From contig ML058342.1 in the NCBI GenBank assembly GCA_003013855.2, forward strand, positions 1,177,120-1,241,119: DNA of 64,000 nt, written 5' to 3'. This document shows positions 21,254 through 31,987 of the stretch, piece by piece. Position numbers and translations under genes: made by a program. Position 1 is the first letter of the stretch, and each line of letters begins with the position of its first letter. The stretch comes from Liriodendron chinense (lineage: Eukaryota > Streptophyta > Magnoliopsida > Magnoliales > Magnoliaceae). The notes under the pieces are model-generated. The model made no database searches and was not told the origin of the DNA. It worked only from the letters and a program-made list of their open reading frames with translations.

Positions 21254-23380
21254 GATGACGATCTTCCGGTCATCAATCAGATCTTGTATGGCATTCTTTA
21301 AAGTAAAGCATCAATCATTAGTATGGCCAAGTCCTTGATGGTAGGCACAATACTCATTTTCCCGATAGTTCGGAGGTAGAGGATGAGGAGGAGGCCTGGG
21401 TGTCATCAGAGTGAGTAACTGCTTTTGTACCAGCATAGTCATGACTTGACTAAGTGGCTGACAGAGTGGAGTAAGCTTCTTGAGCTCCCTGTAATTCTGC
21501 CTATTCTGGTATGAGTATTGACCGTTTGCTCTGAACTGCTGCTGCTGACGAGGTGGTTGTGGCTGCGGTTGAGGATTCGGTCGTGGTTGATACCTCTGGG
21601 GTTGGTACTGAACCTGATTCTGCTGACGCTGTTGATGTCCCTGTGGGGGAGCATTTTGATTACCCCGAGCACTGGTGTTGATGTTGTTTACCTCTGTTGG
21701 GCGAGGAGGAGAACCGCTGCGGTTTCCGTTCCCATACCCGATAGGTCCTCCTTCTACTCTGTTTCTCTTGACTGGAGCGACTAGATGAGGCCATGGGGAG
21801 ATTGTCCCGGCACGAATTCCTGCTTCGACTTGCTCTTCAGCACGGATTAATTGTGTGAAATTTGCATATGGATGCGAGATGAGATATCCGGATATGCCTG
21901 GATATGTTTAATGAACAATCATGAAGATTTGTTCTTCGTCGTCGATAGGTGTCCGCATTCTGGCTGCCATAGCTCGCCAACGTCCCACGTAAGTTGATAG
22001 TGTTTCATCACTCCTTTGCCTGAGAGCCGCGAGGTCGGCTCTTCTGGGTGTCATGTTGAGATTGTATGCAAATCTGTCGACGAAAGCCTCGGAAAGCTGT
22101 TCCCACGTCTTGATGCGGTGGCAGTCCAATGAGGTGTACCAATCTAGGGCGTCGCCCTTCAGGGATTTTTGGAACAAGCGAATGAGGGCTCCTTCATTTC
22201 CTGAGATTGCGCTCAGTTCTCCACAGAAGGCCTTGAGATGTGCTGTGGGACAACCGCTGCCATCGTATCTTTTGAATTTTGGTACCTCAAAGTTTTGAGG
22301 TACTTAAGCGTCTGGGAAAGGACACAAGTCTCTGAACTTGGTCGAAGGTAAGTCGAATCCTTGCTGTCACTGAAGCTGATTTTGCAAGATCTGGAACTGC
22401 TCCCGCAACTCGTCCAGTCCTGAGTGATCCGTTCGAGCGACTGGTGCCTCTTGGAGTAAGGCACGTTCTTCTTCGGCATAGTGGTCGATGTCTTCGACCC
22501 TATGTGCTTGCTGAGAAGCAACCGCGGGTTGCTGAAATTGATTTGATGACTGAACTGGATTCGGATGAACTTGTGCTTAAGAGGATTGTAATTGAATTAG
22601 AGACTGTACTGAAGGTTGAACTGGGACTTGCTCGAAATTAACTGGAGTTTGCTGAATTGAAGATTGCTGGAAATTAACTGGAGTTTGCTGAATTGAAGAT
22701 TGCTGGAAATTAACTGGAATCCCATCGGCGGGGATGTGCTGGAATTGAAAAGTGCTCCTGTTTGCAGGAGGCTGAGATGCTGGGAAGTAACCCCCTTGTT
22801 GGGTATTCGCCACTGTTCGCTGATTGATGTGGGCTTGACACTGATCCCCATTGTGGGCATTCGCCAGTGCTGTCCCTATTGCTGGAAATTGAATTGAAAA
22901 CACATCGGCGGGGATGTGCTGAAATTGAAAAGGGGTCCCATTGGTGGGGACATGCTGAAATCTACTGAGACTGTTGTTTGCAAGATTGATTAGAAGCTGA
23001 CTGGAAGTCCCTGCGACGGGAGTGCTCTGAGATGGCTCTGTCGTCGCAGGAAGGTATTGAGGAGGATGCCCCGTAACGAAGGGCTGAGACGGCTGCTGTC
23101 GGTAGTCTTGGGCAGACTCCGATGGTTGTGCTTGATTTGAACTGGAGGCCGGAGGGATCCGGCATGGTTACTGAGACTGCTGAACTGGGCCAACCTGATT
23201 GTTGGCTGCTGCGGTGGCTTGTACTTGCATGAATTGCAAGAGCATTTCTTGCATTGCTCTCATTTCTTGTGCCAATTCTTGTATGATTGGCGTATTATCA
23301 ATAGGCTGTTGCGCTGGAGGTTGCGCTTCGGTCATCTCAAGAGCAGGGAAGAGATGCGTTTCTTCTTCGTGGTCGGACAT
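21254..23380 (-). pseudogene. gag: Tat gag (capsid and zinc-knuckle-like region)
   Basis: The start at 23380 (MSDHEEETHLFPALEM) is the first ATG after the primer-binding site. A Gln-rich N-terminal segment (to 23168) is followed by stops. A Gln/Pro linker contains a 36-bp tandem repeat (VNFQQSSIQQTP). The capsid-like domain lies at 22520-21908, with FQKSLKGDALDWYTSL, TWEQLSEAFVDRFAYN and LSTYVGRWR, characteristic of plant gag domain PF03732. A C-terminal C-x3-H...GH-x4-C motif (YCAYHQGLGHTND, then a TGA, then CFTLKNAIQDLI) is at about 21370-21290. At least five stops or shifts break the frame. It would form the intracellular particle. Confidence 0.82.
22625..22716 (-). repeat. 36-bp tandem repeat in gag linker
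   Basis: About two and a half copies of a unit containing 'ggaaattaactggagtttgc' and 'tgaattgaagattgct'. It is translated on the minus strand as VNFQQSSIQQTP, a 12-residue repeat in frame, so length variation keeps the reading frame. Confidence 0.85.
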
Positions 23381-23624
23381 GGCTTGCTGAGCTCGAGTGC
23401 GGATTATGCTGCGGAAGGGAAGTTGATTCCGAACACGTTGAGCCCGAGGAGGCGCAATGGTGAGGACTATACTTTACTCTTTTTTGGGTTTTGGGATTTT
23501 CTATTTTTTTTTGTTTGTTTTGGGTAGAATGCTATGTAGATGAGATTGTATGAGCATTAGTGACTTTCAAGTACGAGAAGGATTCTGTTTTTCAAGTCGG
23601 ATCATGACTAGTGGGACTAGCTCA

Positions 23625-23642
23625 TCCCCAGCAGAGTCACCA
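23625..23642 (-). other. Primer-binding site of Tat element
   Basis: Minus strand: TGGTGACTCTGCTGGGGA, three bases inside the 5' LTR. The leading TGG pairs with a tRNA 3' CCA. The sequence resembles Tat/Ogre sites usually assigned to an Arg tRNA; I could not confirm the tRNA. Confidence 0.75.
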
Positions 23643-23645
23643 TTC

Positions 23646-25171
23646 TGTAGACCCTCGCCGTTTCCGCGCTCTCACATGATGTTCTCGTCCCTTTCCTTTC
23701 GGGAAAAGAAGGAGAGGATGCGTGAGTACGAATCGCCGTTTGTGCCACTGGCTTGCCTCGTTCTCGAGGGCTTTGTTTGGTAGTCGTGTTTAAGCTGGAT
23801 GTGTTTAAATGAGTTTATATATGACCAGAGTCGCCACTAGCCAGTTACTTCGAATCTACAGTCGGCTAGACCCCGTAGAAACATTAGAGAAGGGGATCCG
23901 AAGATTCCTTCCTCTAAAATGACTCCTTTTAATCTGCGGCCAGAGATTTAAGGTAAGGGATCACGGTTACAGGGTGGGAAGAGGTTAAGCACCCCACACA
24001 CTGCCCGTACCGAAGAACGGTCTTTACTTCACAGAATCGAACTAATACTTGAAAGTCTGTTTTAATCCTCGTACATTCTCATAGATGACATGATGCATGA
24101 ATGCGGGTCTGAACAGTAAGAGTTTCTGATGGGCAGGTTCCAACAACGGGCAAGCCCAGAGCATACGCTCGAACTGACAGGTGCTTAATATAAGACGTAT
24201 GCAGTGTGCTCGAATAATTAAGGTGCTTTATAGTGAAGCATGAATGCAGGTCTGAACAGTAAGAGTTTTTGATGGGCAGGTTCCAACAACGGGCAAGCCC
24301 AGAGCATACGCTCGAACTGACAGGTGCTTAATTTAAGACATATGCAGTGTGCTTGAATAATCAAGGTGCTTTATAGTGAAGCAGGGGGGTTGGAAGAGGA
24401 GTAAATGTTGCACTTATGCTAGATGTAAATGAGATGATCCTGGAAAAAGAGTAGCTGGATGGACGGAGGTGTCGCAAGGGTGGGCATCGAGTGGCTGGAG
24501 CAAGACTTGGATGGCTTGGGAGACATGGAGCAGTGGTCAGGCTGGGCTGAACTAGGGCTAGGCTCTCCTCACTCGGGCTCTCCTTGGTGGAAAAATGGGC
24601 TAAAGGGTGGACAAGGGAACTCGAACGGACGGGCTCTCTCTGGCCGGATTGCTGTGTTGAAATGAGAAGGGGAGGGGGGTATTTATAGCAGCGGGCAGTG
24701 GCAGAGCTCGTAAATAGTTTTGGGCGACCCGCTGTGGGCCGCCCGTACGGCCGTTCCTCGATTTCCAGCGAGGTACGGTCGCTCCCTCGGGGCTGTTGTT
24801 TGGCTCGGTGGGTTGACTCAGTGAGTTGACTCAGCGGGTCGACTCGGTGATTTGACTTAGCAGGTTGACTCGACGGGTTGACTCGGTGTTTTGACTCGAC
24901 GAGTTGACTCAGTGGGTTGACTCAGCAGGTTGACTCAGTGGGTTGACTCAGTGAGTTTGACTTTTTTAGGATTTTTTGACTGGCTTTTCTTATGGGGGTT
25001 TTTCAGGCTGATGTTTAGGACTGGGTTGACTGGGTTCAGGCTTGAGTTGGGCTATGGATTGGGGCTTACAAGGGTGAGTTTGGCTGAGTTTGGACTTGGG
25101 ATTTGGGGGTATGGTCCTCCATTCATCCAGCTATCTCTACCAACAGTGTAGCCGAAGGTGGGGTGTCTACA
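23646..25171 (-). repeat. 5' LTR of Tat element
   Basis: 1526 bp, TGTAGAC...GTCTACA, followed by TSD CTTAT at 25172-25176. It is 25 bp longer than the other LTR, mostly because the 13-bp minisatellite (24808-24964) has 11 rather than 9 units. TATA box on the minus strand at 24680-24688. Confidence 0.95.
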
Positions 25172-25176
25172 CTTAT

Positions 25177-25603
25177 CCAACAGTCTTGTGACCCTGGGGT
25201 TCCACACAGCATACAACGTGCGGCAGGGGTGTTCCACACTACAGGTGACCCACCCTGTGGGTCCCACGATGATGTATCTGTCTTATCCACGGTGCCCATC
25301 TGTTTTTCCATGTCATTTTAGGTCGTGGGCCCAATTATGAGGCAAATCCAAATCTCAAGTGGACCACGCCGCAAGAACCAGTGGTCATTGATGTCACCAT
25401 TGAAAATCCCTTTGGGGCCACTGGTGTTTATTTTCCAATCCAACTAAAGGTTAGCAGGGCCCATCTTGGGGTCCCACCTTGATGGATGTATGATATTCCT
25501 TGTTGTCTATTATGAGTGCTAAGTTCAGTTTTTCATTCTAGTAATGTTTGAATTTTGGTGCTTTGGGCCATCTTTGGGTGATTGTGGTGGGCCCCATGTA
25601 GGA
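25177..25603. repeat. Rest of the interrupted dispersed repeat plus a further copy
   Basis: 25177-25230 continues the repeat copy split by the Tat insertion. 25250-25450 is another copy ('cacgatgatgtat', 'aaatctcaagtggacc', 'gtttattttccaatcc'). No coding. Confidence 0.55.
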
Positions 25604-26365
25604 GCTATTGAAATTGCAGTTTTACCGCTAGTGAGATAAGCTTGAAGATATGCTTATGTCCTAGAGGGGGGGTGAATAGGACTTTTTAATTTTTCTTGCA
25701 AATCCAAAAGTTCAATTGCATTTATGATAATTTAACGATTAAGTGCATGTAAATGATAACAATTGATCACCCAATGTCTAACTTGATTGACAACTATTCT
25801 AAGAGAAGCATTTAGTCAAACAGTTCATATGCATGCTTGTATTAATCATTCAAAGATGGTATATGAGCATTTTGACGAACACAAGATGGGCATACAGTTA
25901 AGCACTTATAAGATTGATCAACAAAGAACAATAATAGACAAAATACATTCACCACATTGCACACGATGTATAGTGGTTCGACGATAAGTCTACTCCACTC
26001 CCGGTTCAAGTACCCAAGTCTTTTGAGTACACCGGCATTCACTATCAGAGGTTTTAAATGCGGTTCACCTCTCAACCTTTACAACGAACACAAGATGAAT
26101 GCCTGTTGAACCTCCGATTTATACATTACATTGCCCATTACACTACATGGTTTGCATGATTTTCATGGTTTAAAGGCCCACCTAACATATGTTTTGTGAT
26201 TATAGGGATGAGAGCGGACTTCATTCAATTACGAGACAAAAGAATGCATTTGAAGCTACTGTATGAAGTCCTAAGATGGACCAAAGAATGAAGGACGAAA
26301 GAAAACCGAAGAAAGAAGAAAAAGAAGAGAAGAAAAGAAGGAAAGAAAACAATGTGAGGAGGGCT

Positions 26366-26644
26366 GACCGGTCTTGACCGGTCAGCCACAGTTGCTGATC
26401 AAAAGGGAGAACAGGCCGACCGGTCTTGACCGGTCAGCCATATACACTGGAAGCTGGAAAGCACAGTCCGACCGGTCACGACCGGTCGGCTGTATACGCT
26501 GGATGATGAACAACTTGGTCCGACCGGTCATGACCGGTCGGCCACAGTTGCTGGAACAATGGACAGCCAGTCCGACCGGTCATGACCGGTCGGCTGTACT
26601 CCCTAGAATGCTTAGAAAATCAGTCTGACCGGTCACGACCGGTC
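26366..26644. repeat. Array of six GACCGGTC-NN-GACCGGTC palindromes, 52-bp period
   Basis: Core starts at 26366, 26418, 26470, 26522, 26574 and 26627 (spacings 52, 52, 52, 52 and 53). Cores are almost invariant while the 34-bp spacers diverge, apart from a recurring 'GCTGG' 10-12 bp downstream. Most cores are extended to CCGAC...GTCGG. The array ends 98 bp before the TATA box. Confidence 0.97.
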
Positions 26645-26742
26645 GGCTCTGCGTAAGAGGATTCCTTTCTAATTCAGGACTCCGAAAATTGCTGCGCAAT
26701 GCGTAACCTTTCGCAAAATCTGACGCAAGGGAGGTTGCTTGC

Positions 26743-26749
26743 TATAAAA
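26743..26749 (+). promoter_or_regulatory. TATA box of Athila-type solo LTR
   Basis: TATAAAA in 'gctataaaaggacaccta'. The same context ('tctataaaaggacacctagg') occurs in the intact LTR at 56396. Confidence 0.75.
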
Positions 26750-28960
26750 GGACACCTAGGGGCTCTCCCTAGGGGATCAGAGAAGCTAGGGAACGTGGCT
26801 TTGGAGAGTGAAGGCGATTGTGGAGCGACTGCAACTCTCATATTCGGGTTTTTCTATTTTTATGCTTTATTTCAGAGTTTTTAGTTGTAGCATGACTATG
26901 CTCGGCTAAAACCTCTCAGCTAAGGCTGAGAGGTGAAGCTTGTAGCTAATTCTATGTTGGTTTCAGTTTAATTCAAGTAATTTACATTCAAGTTTGGATT
27001 TTTACATGATTTAATTCCAAAAAGTGGTAGTTTGAGATGTCTTATCTGAGTTTATGTGCTCCGGACATGAATTCCTTTTAATTCTCTGAGATTATCATGT
27101 TTGTTTATTTAAATTCGGATTATAGTAATCCTTGAGCAGGCCATAGTCCAGAGGCATGGCTGTTACTCCGCAGGCTATGGTTTCGAGTTTGTATTGATTG
27201 AATGGAACTAGAACTTGGAAGTTCAAGTTGAATGTGATGGAATGTGTGTGAATGCTTTATTCTCCAACTAGATGAGAGATAGGACTTCAAATCTAGTTGT
27301 GTTTTCTACTTGGATTGACTGAATTGACATAGGATTGCTACAAGTGGATCCTTGAAAGCCTTAGTACTTTATATCTCTGATTTTTCATTAAGTTCCTGTT
27401 TTAAGTAAACACTCAATTAAATCTGATTTCTTTTAAACACTAAGTTGCTGGAGTGATTTGTGGAGCTGTTACTATTTCCCTGTGGATCGACCTCGGTCTT
27501 ACCGAGTTTTATTACTACATCGCAGCCTTGCACTTGAGGCGAGCGAACAATGCCTACACAAGGACTTCTCAACTCCTACACAAGGACACGCATGTATTCT
27601 CCCGTGTCAGAGGCCTACTCAAGGACTTACACGTCCTACTCAAGGACAACTCCGAGATTGGATCACAATCTCTAAACCCAATCTCAACAAGAAGGGGGAA
27701 TCAAACAATGGACTCTATAAGCTTAAACACTTACAAGAGATGAGCCCCGATTCAGCGCCGTTAATGAGTAGCTTCAGCTTCCATGAATGCTTTAGCTCCT
27801 CTCCAAGCTCCCACAATCAGCTACCAATGCATATGATGTTCTTAGACTAGTGCCGGGTAGGCCGGGTAGGTGGGAGAAGGTATTGATGTTCCATTTGCCT
27901 ATTACAATGCAATGGTTAATGAAAGAACCATCAATCGGATCATTCACTGATTATAAATGACTTCAAGATGAAGATTCAATGATAGGGACAGCCATGAATA
28001 CTATGCTTGAGTTCATTGTTCAAACCGAGCTTTGAATACTCAATGTAGTGCCATTAATGGCTAAGTTTGAAGGATGAACTTAAGACAAGGATGAGCAAAA
28101 GAGATTAGATGAAAGTCTTAATAGCCTCTCTTAATGCTCTAAATGGGTGTGCAAGATATCTATAAAAGACCTCAAGATATGCTTTTATAGAGGCCAAAAA
28201 ATGAGCTCAAACGGATATAAAACGGTCATATTCTGACCTGCCTGGGACCCCCTCCGGCTGGTCGAATTTGACCTCCGACCTATCAACCGACCTGTTCTCA
28301 GATGGGTCAGGTAAGTGGTCCAGAAACCACAAACTCGCTGGACTCATTTTTAGCTTATCCGACCTACTGTCCGGCCTGTCGGATGGGGCGGCCGACTTGC
28401 TGTCCGACCGATCGGCAGACCTGCCCAATCATAGATTTTAGACTATTTAACTCTGGACCATATTTTCCATGTCCAGCCGGTCGGATGGCCCATCCGACTT
28501 ACTATCCGACTGGTCTTTGGACCGGTCGGCTGCATGATGTTTCTCTTTCAACTGTTGGTCAAGGACCAGTGACCGGCCGGTCGGCAGCCTTATCTAGCCC
28601 AAAACTTAAGCTGTTTTTCAGCTGAAATATATGTGCCCTACTAAGGAGATTTTCCTATTGTTTTTCATAGTTGGGCACCTACTTAATGAAGGTCCAAGAC
28701 TGATCATCTTGACCTTAAAACCGTGGATTAAATGACTAAGGATAGTATGTTTAGAAAGCCATAAATACGGGTGTTTTGGGATCCTATAGGCTGTCTATAT
28801 GCAACTTACCTTCCGAGCTTGATTTGGCTTGAACTTGAGTATGGAAAGCTGCGTTGGTCTTCAAGTCTTTAGTCTTCAATCTTCGTTGGGGCTCACAAGA
28901 ATCGACTGACTTACATAATCACAGAATTGACAAAGCGATGCATTGATTTGTGCACTAACA

Positions 28961-28975
28961 ATCTCCCCCTTTGTC
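28961..28975 (-). other. Polypurine tract of SIRE-like element
   Basis: Minus strand 'gacaaagggggagat' directly before the 3' LTR start TGTTAGTGCAC. AAAGGGGGAGAT is the classic copia/SIRE form. Confidence 0.85.
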
Positions 28976-29732
28976 AATTAAGTGACAAAACACAACCTAA
29001 GACCGTTCGTGATCTTCATATCATGAATATCCCAAAATCAAGAAATACTTTTACTCCCAATTACATGTCTGAACATAATTTACAATTTAAACTTTACAAG
29101 GCGACATGAGGCGACATGAATAGACTTGAAATGTCTTTGATTTCTCCCCCTCAACACCTGCACCTAAGAAAGCCTGCAAAACTATATAAATCGGCTTCTT
29201 GGTGGGATATAGTTCTCCCCTTTTTTGTTAGTGATTGACAAAGGTTAGCCCGCAAAAGAATATGCCTATAAGAGCAGTGATGCTAAACCATGAACAATTA
29301 ACAATAAAGCGCAGAAGATATGTCAATCATATAATGTATGGGAAGAGATAGTTCATGAACAACATGGGAGAAAAGAAACGACATAAAAACATTGTGATAT
29401 ACATTGAAATAATATAAGCACAAAGGGCATTTCGCCCAATCAACCAACCACCCCTCATGGTATGCATATCAAGATCAATGAAACATAATGAGCTATATTA
29501 GAGAGAACAATGAGTAAAAAGGGCTTAATGCCCAAACCATCCAACCTCCCTCTATCAATATACCAAGAAAATGCAATAGACTCATCAATATAGTACTAAT
29601 AGACTAGAATTGGGCAAGTTGCCCAAGTCATCCATCCTCCAAAAAAAAGTAGATTTCATTTAAAAGTGCATGCTTACATGATTTTTGGTGATGGACACAG
29701 ATGATAGTCCAACCGGTATGGACTTATAACAT
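28976..29732. other. Internal non-coding region of SIRE-like element
   Basis: Nearly 760 bp with no recognisable ORF. It contains repeated 'ggcat/gggct..cgcccaa..c(a/c)accaaccacc' phrases at about 29430, 29525 and 29610 (roughly 90-bp spacing), a weak tandem repeat. Confidence 0.4.
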
Positions 29733-30971
29733 GAGTCTGAAATTGCGGTTTTACCGCTTGTAGAGACACTTGGAGATATGTCTAAGGACCTAGAAGGGGT
29801 GATATGGACCTTTTTCAAATTCTTTTCGCCTACTTCAGCAATTCAATAAAATAAGCTTTGTAAGCAAGAACACCTCGGCTTCCAAGCCTTGGTGGGTCCA
29901 ATCAAAAGACTAGCAAGAGGATAAGCAATAAACAAACCTAGTCTAAGCATGCATAGGAAGTAAATTATACAACTAATCAAGCTCCTAACCTATGCATCTT
30001 GTGTAGACTTATGAGAGTGGATCAATGAGCTCAAGTCTACACAAGTAGTGAAGGTACATCTTGTGTGGGGATGCCTATAAAATGCCTAGCATGCATTCCT
30101 ATCAATCATTCATAATTAAGCAATTAAACAAACAATGCAAAGATAGAATGTGCTCAAGAACAGTCACAAACACAAGGATGTATAGTGGTTCGACTGCTTG
30201 TCTACTCCACTCTCGGTTCAAGTACTCAACCCCTTTGAGCACACCGGCATTCACTATCGGAGGTTTTAAATGAGGTTCACCTCTCAACCTTTACACGGAG
30301 GTTTTATCGGTTCACCTCTCAACCGTATCCGGAGTTTTAGACATAGGCTAACTCTCAACCTTATCGCACGTTTACTCCCGTGTCGGAGGCTCCCCCTTGG
30401 AGACTTAGTTTAGGCCCGGCTGACGGGCCAAGGAACGACTAACGTCCCTAGGTCGAGTTCGAAAACAAACTCTAAAATGGACTCTCAAATAAGACAACCT
30501 ACTTGTCGGATGAGCCCCTTGTTTAGCGCCGGATTGGGTTGCTTGATCTCCGCTCTCCCGTGCTTCAATCAGCTTCCCTTTGCTCCCTCGATCGTGCCGC
30601 CGTTGCGTCGCCAATGCCTCAGCCACATTCGATCAAACACCTTGCATGCGATGCCTTGAAATGCCCAAGGTGCTAGGAGGATGGGTGAATCTCATACATG
30701 GGATGTGTAGGTTGTTCCAACTAGGAGATTCACCTAGAGAGTCTTCTAGAGGTCTTGGACAAAGGATATACCTATGTGGAATAGTGTCACACCTCTAGAT
30801 TTGAGAGAGGAATCAAGTCATCTCTTGATAGCATTTGAATGCCCATACTTGTGTTTGAAACACAAGGGATATGACTTGAAAACCTCCTCTTTGAGGCCCC
30901 AAATGATGTACAAGATAAGTGTGGAATGGGCTCTCAAAAACTTCTCTCTATGACCCAAGAATGGAGCTCCA

Positions 30972-30980
30972 TATTTATAG
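30972..30980 (-). promoter_or_regulatory. TATA box of SIRE-type solo LTR
   Basis: Minus strand CTATAAATA. Two AACGG motifs lie between it and the palindrome array, which begins 47 bp upstream. Confidence 0.65.
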
Positions 30981-31027
30981 AAAAGAGGCTCCAACGGTCA
31001 TAAAACGGCTCTATGCCGACCTGTCCC

Positions 31028-31331
31028 GACCGGTCATGACCGGTCGGACCCCCCTGCTGGAGAACATCAAGAGTATAGGCCAAGAATATGGGCCGACCGG
31101 TCATGACCGGTCGGACCCCCTCACTGGATAGCCCAAAACTCATAAGGCCGACCGGTCATGACCGGTCGGCGTACCTTGCTGGACACATGAGTCCTCCAGG
31201 TCGACCGGTCATGACCGGTCGGCCACACCTGCTGGCCATATAGATGTGTAAAAGGGGCCGACCGGTCATGACCGGTCGGCTGGCCATTGCATAAAGCAGC
31301 AAGGCTGCTGGCCGACCGGTCATGACCGGTC
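31028..31331. repeat. Array of six GACCGGTC-AT-GACCGGTC palindromes in a copia LTR
   Basis: Core starts at 31028, 31095, 31150, 31203, 31260 and 31314 (spacings 67, 55, 53, 57 and 54). All six cores have the AT centre. Spacers are unrelated except for 'CTGCTGG'-like text after several cores. Same core as in the Athila-type LTRs. Confidence 0.97.
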
Positions 31332-31677
31332 GGACCAGCCTGGTTCCCCCTATGCAATACGCTGAATCGAACTTCCTTCAGCATGTCGATTAAGGCCAAG
31401 GTTTGGTTGATCAAATGGGACACTTAGGGCCTATCTATGATGACTAAATGTACTCCAATATGGTCAAGGTCATCAAGGATACACAGGGGATGGGATTTGG
31501 TCGAGGTTAAGGCACCAAGGCATCTCATATAACTGAATCTTCATCCTAGATGCGGCTGGACGTCTTGAGTCTTCGGTCTTCGTCTTCTTTGGGCTCAACC
31601 GACTCTAGACTCACTGCTGTAAGTGATTGACAAACAAGGTGCACTAGTATGCCACGGAAGAGTGCACTAACAGAGTC

Positions 31678-31770
31678 AATGGTGTATATAGCCCAATCGG
31701 ATAGCCCAATCGGCTAGTCTCACTTAATGAATAGTCAATAAGGCGCAAGACTCAAAGCGAATCCTAAAAG

Positions 31771-31822
<52 letters not shown>

Positions 31823-31987
31823 ATAAAAGATCACTATCTTAAAAAGATATATCAATATAGCTCAAGAGAAAGAAATCCAAACATGAGATGTTATAAAGAG
31901 ATATAACTGTAAAGCTCAGACATCAAATGGTCTAACAGTCATCTAAAATGTATAAATACAAAACATGACGAGCAACACGTGTCTTGG
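31678..31987. repeat. Non-coding DNA with a TA microsatellite
   Basis: An uninterrupted (TA)n tract spans 31774-31819. Before it 'gcccaatcgg' is duplicated. No gene. Confidence 0.75.

Larger units (their letters stand above)
1865..25171 (-). mobile_element. Tat/Ogre-type Ty3/gypsy LTR retrotransposon with antisense cargo, 23.3 kb
   Basis: The element is bounded by two near-identical LTRs ending TGTAGAC...GTCTACA and by the TSD CTTAT. Transcription is leftward: the primer-binding site lies just inside the right LTR and the polypurine tract just inside the left one. Gag, PR, RT, RNase H, a second archaeal-type RNase H and integrase follow in order from 23380 to 15038. A second RNase H is diagnostic of the Tat clade. 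The 11.7 kb between integrase and the 3' LTR holds tandem repeats and two plus-strand genes (PMD and DUF7745 type). Extra antisense ORFs downstream of pol are known in Tat elements such as Grande and Retand. Over the first ~330 bp of the LTRs I count six mismatches, so insertion was fairly recent. Several stops break gag-pol, so this copy is probably not autonomous. Confidence 0.93.
26104..27549 (+). mobile_element. Athila-type solo LTR, nested, TSD ATGCC
   Basis: 1446 bp, TGTTGAAC...GCGAACA, with ATGCC at 26099-26103 and 27550-27554. It is homologous to the 5' LTR at 55783-57362, including the ending 'ggatcgacctcggtcttacc' and 'ttactacatcgcagcc'. Internal DNA is gone, as after LTR-LTR recombination. 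It carries six regularly spaced palindromes (26366-26644) and a TATA box at 26743-26749. Confidence 0.93.
25609..28960 (-). repeat. 3' LTR of SIRE-like element, split by a solo LTR
   Basis: TGAAATTGC...CACTAACA. 25609-26103 and 27555-28960 align with 36158-38041. The net length without the nested insertion is about 1901 bp. On the minus strand a TATA box (CTATAAAA) is at 28183-28190, and a CCGAC/GTCGG-rich degenerate array lies at 28240-28590. Confidence 0.9.
29738..31672 (-). mobile_element. SIRE-type solo LTR, nested, TSD GAGTC
   Basis: 1935 bp, TGAAATTGC...CACTAACA, flanked by GAGTC at 29733-29737 and 31673-31677. Its ends match the host element's LTRs, but the interior is a different subfamily. 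On the minus strand a TATA box (CTATAAATA, 30972-30980) lies directly downstream of six palindromes (31028-31331). Confidence 0.93.

Noticed and set aside
26366..26644. CRISPR-like array (regular repeats with unique spacers)
   Set aside because: The context is a plant LTR with a TATA box; the repeats are short interrupted palindromes in U3, no cas genes are near, and copies occur in several LTRs.
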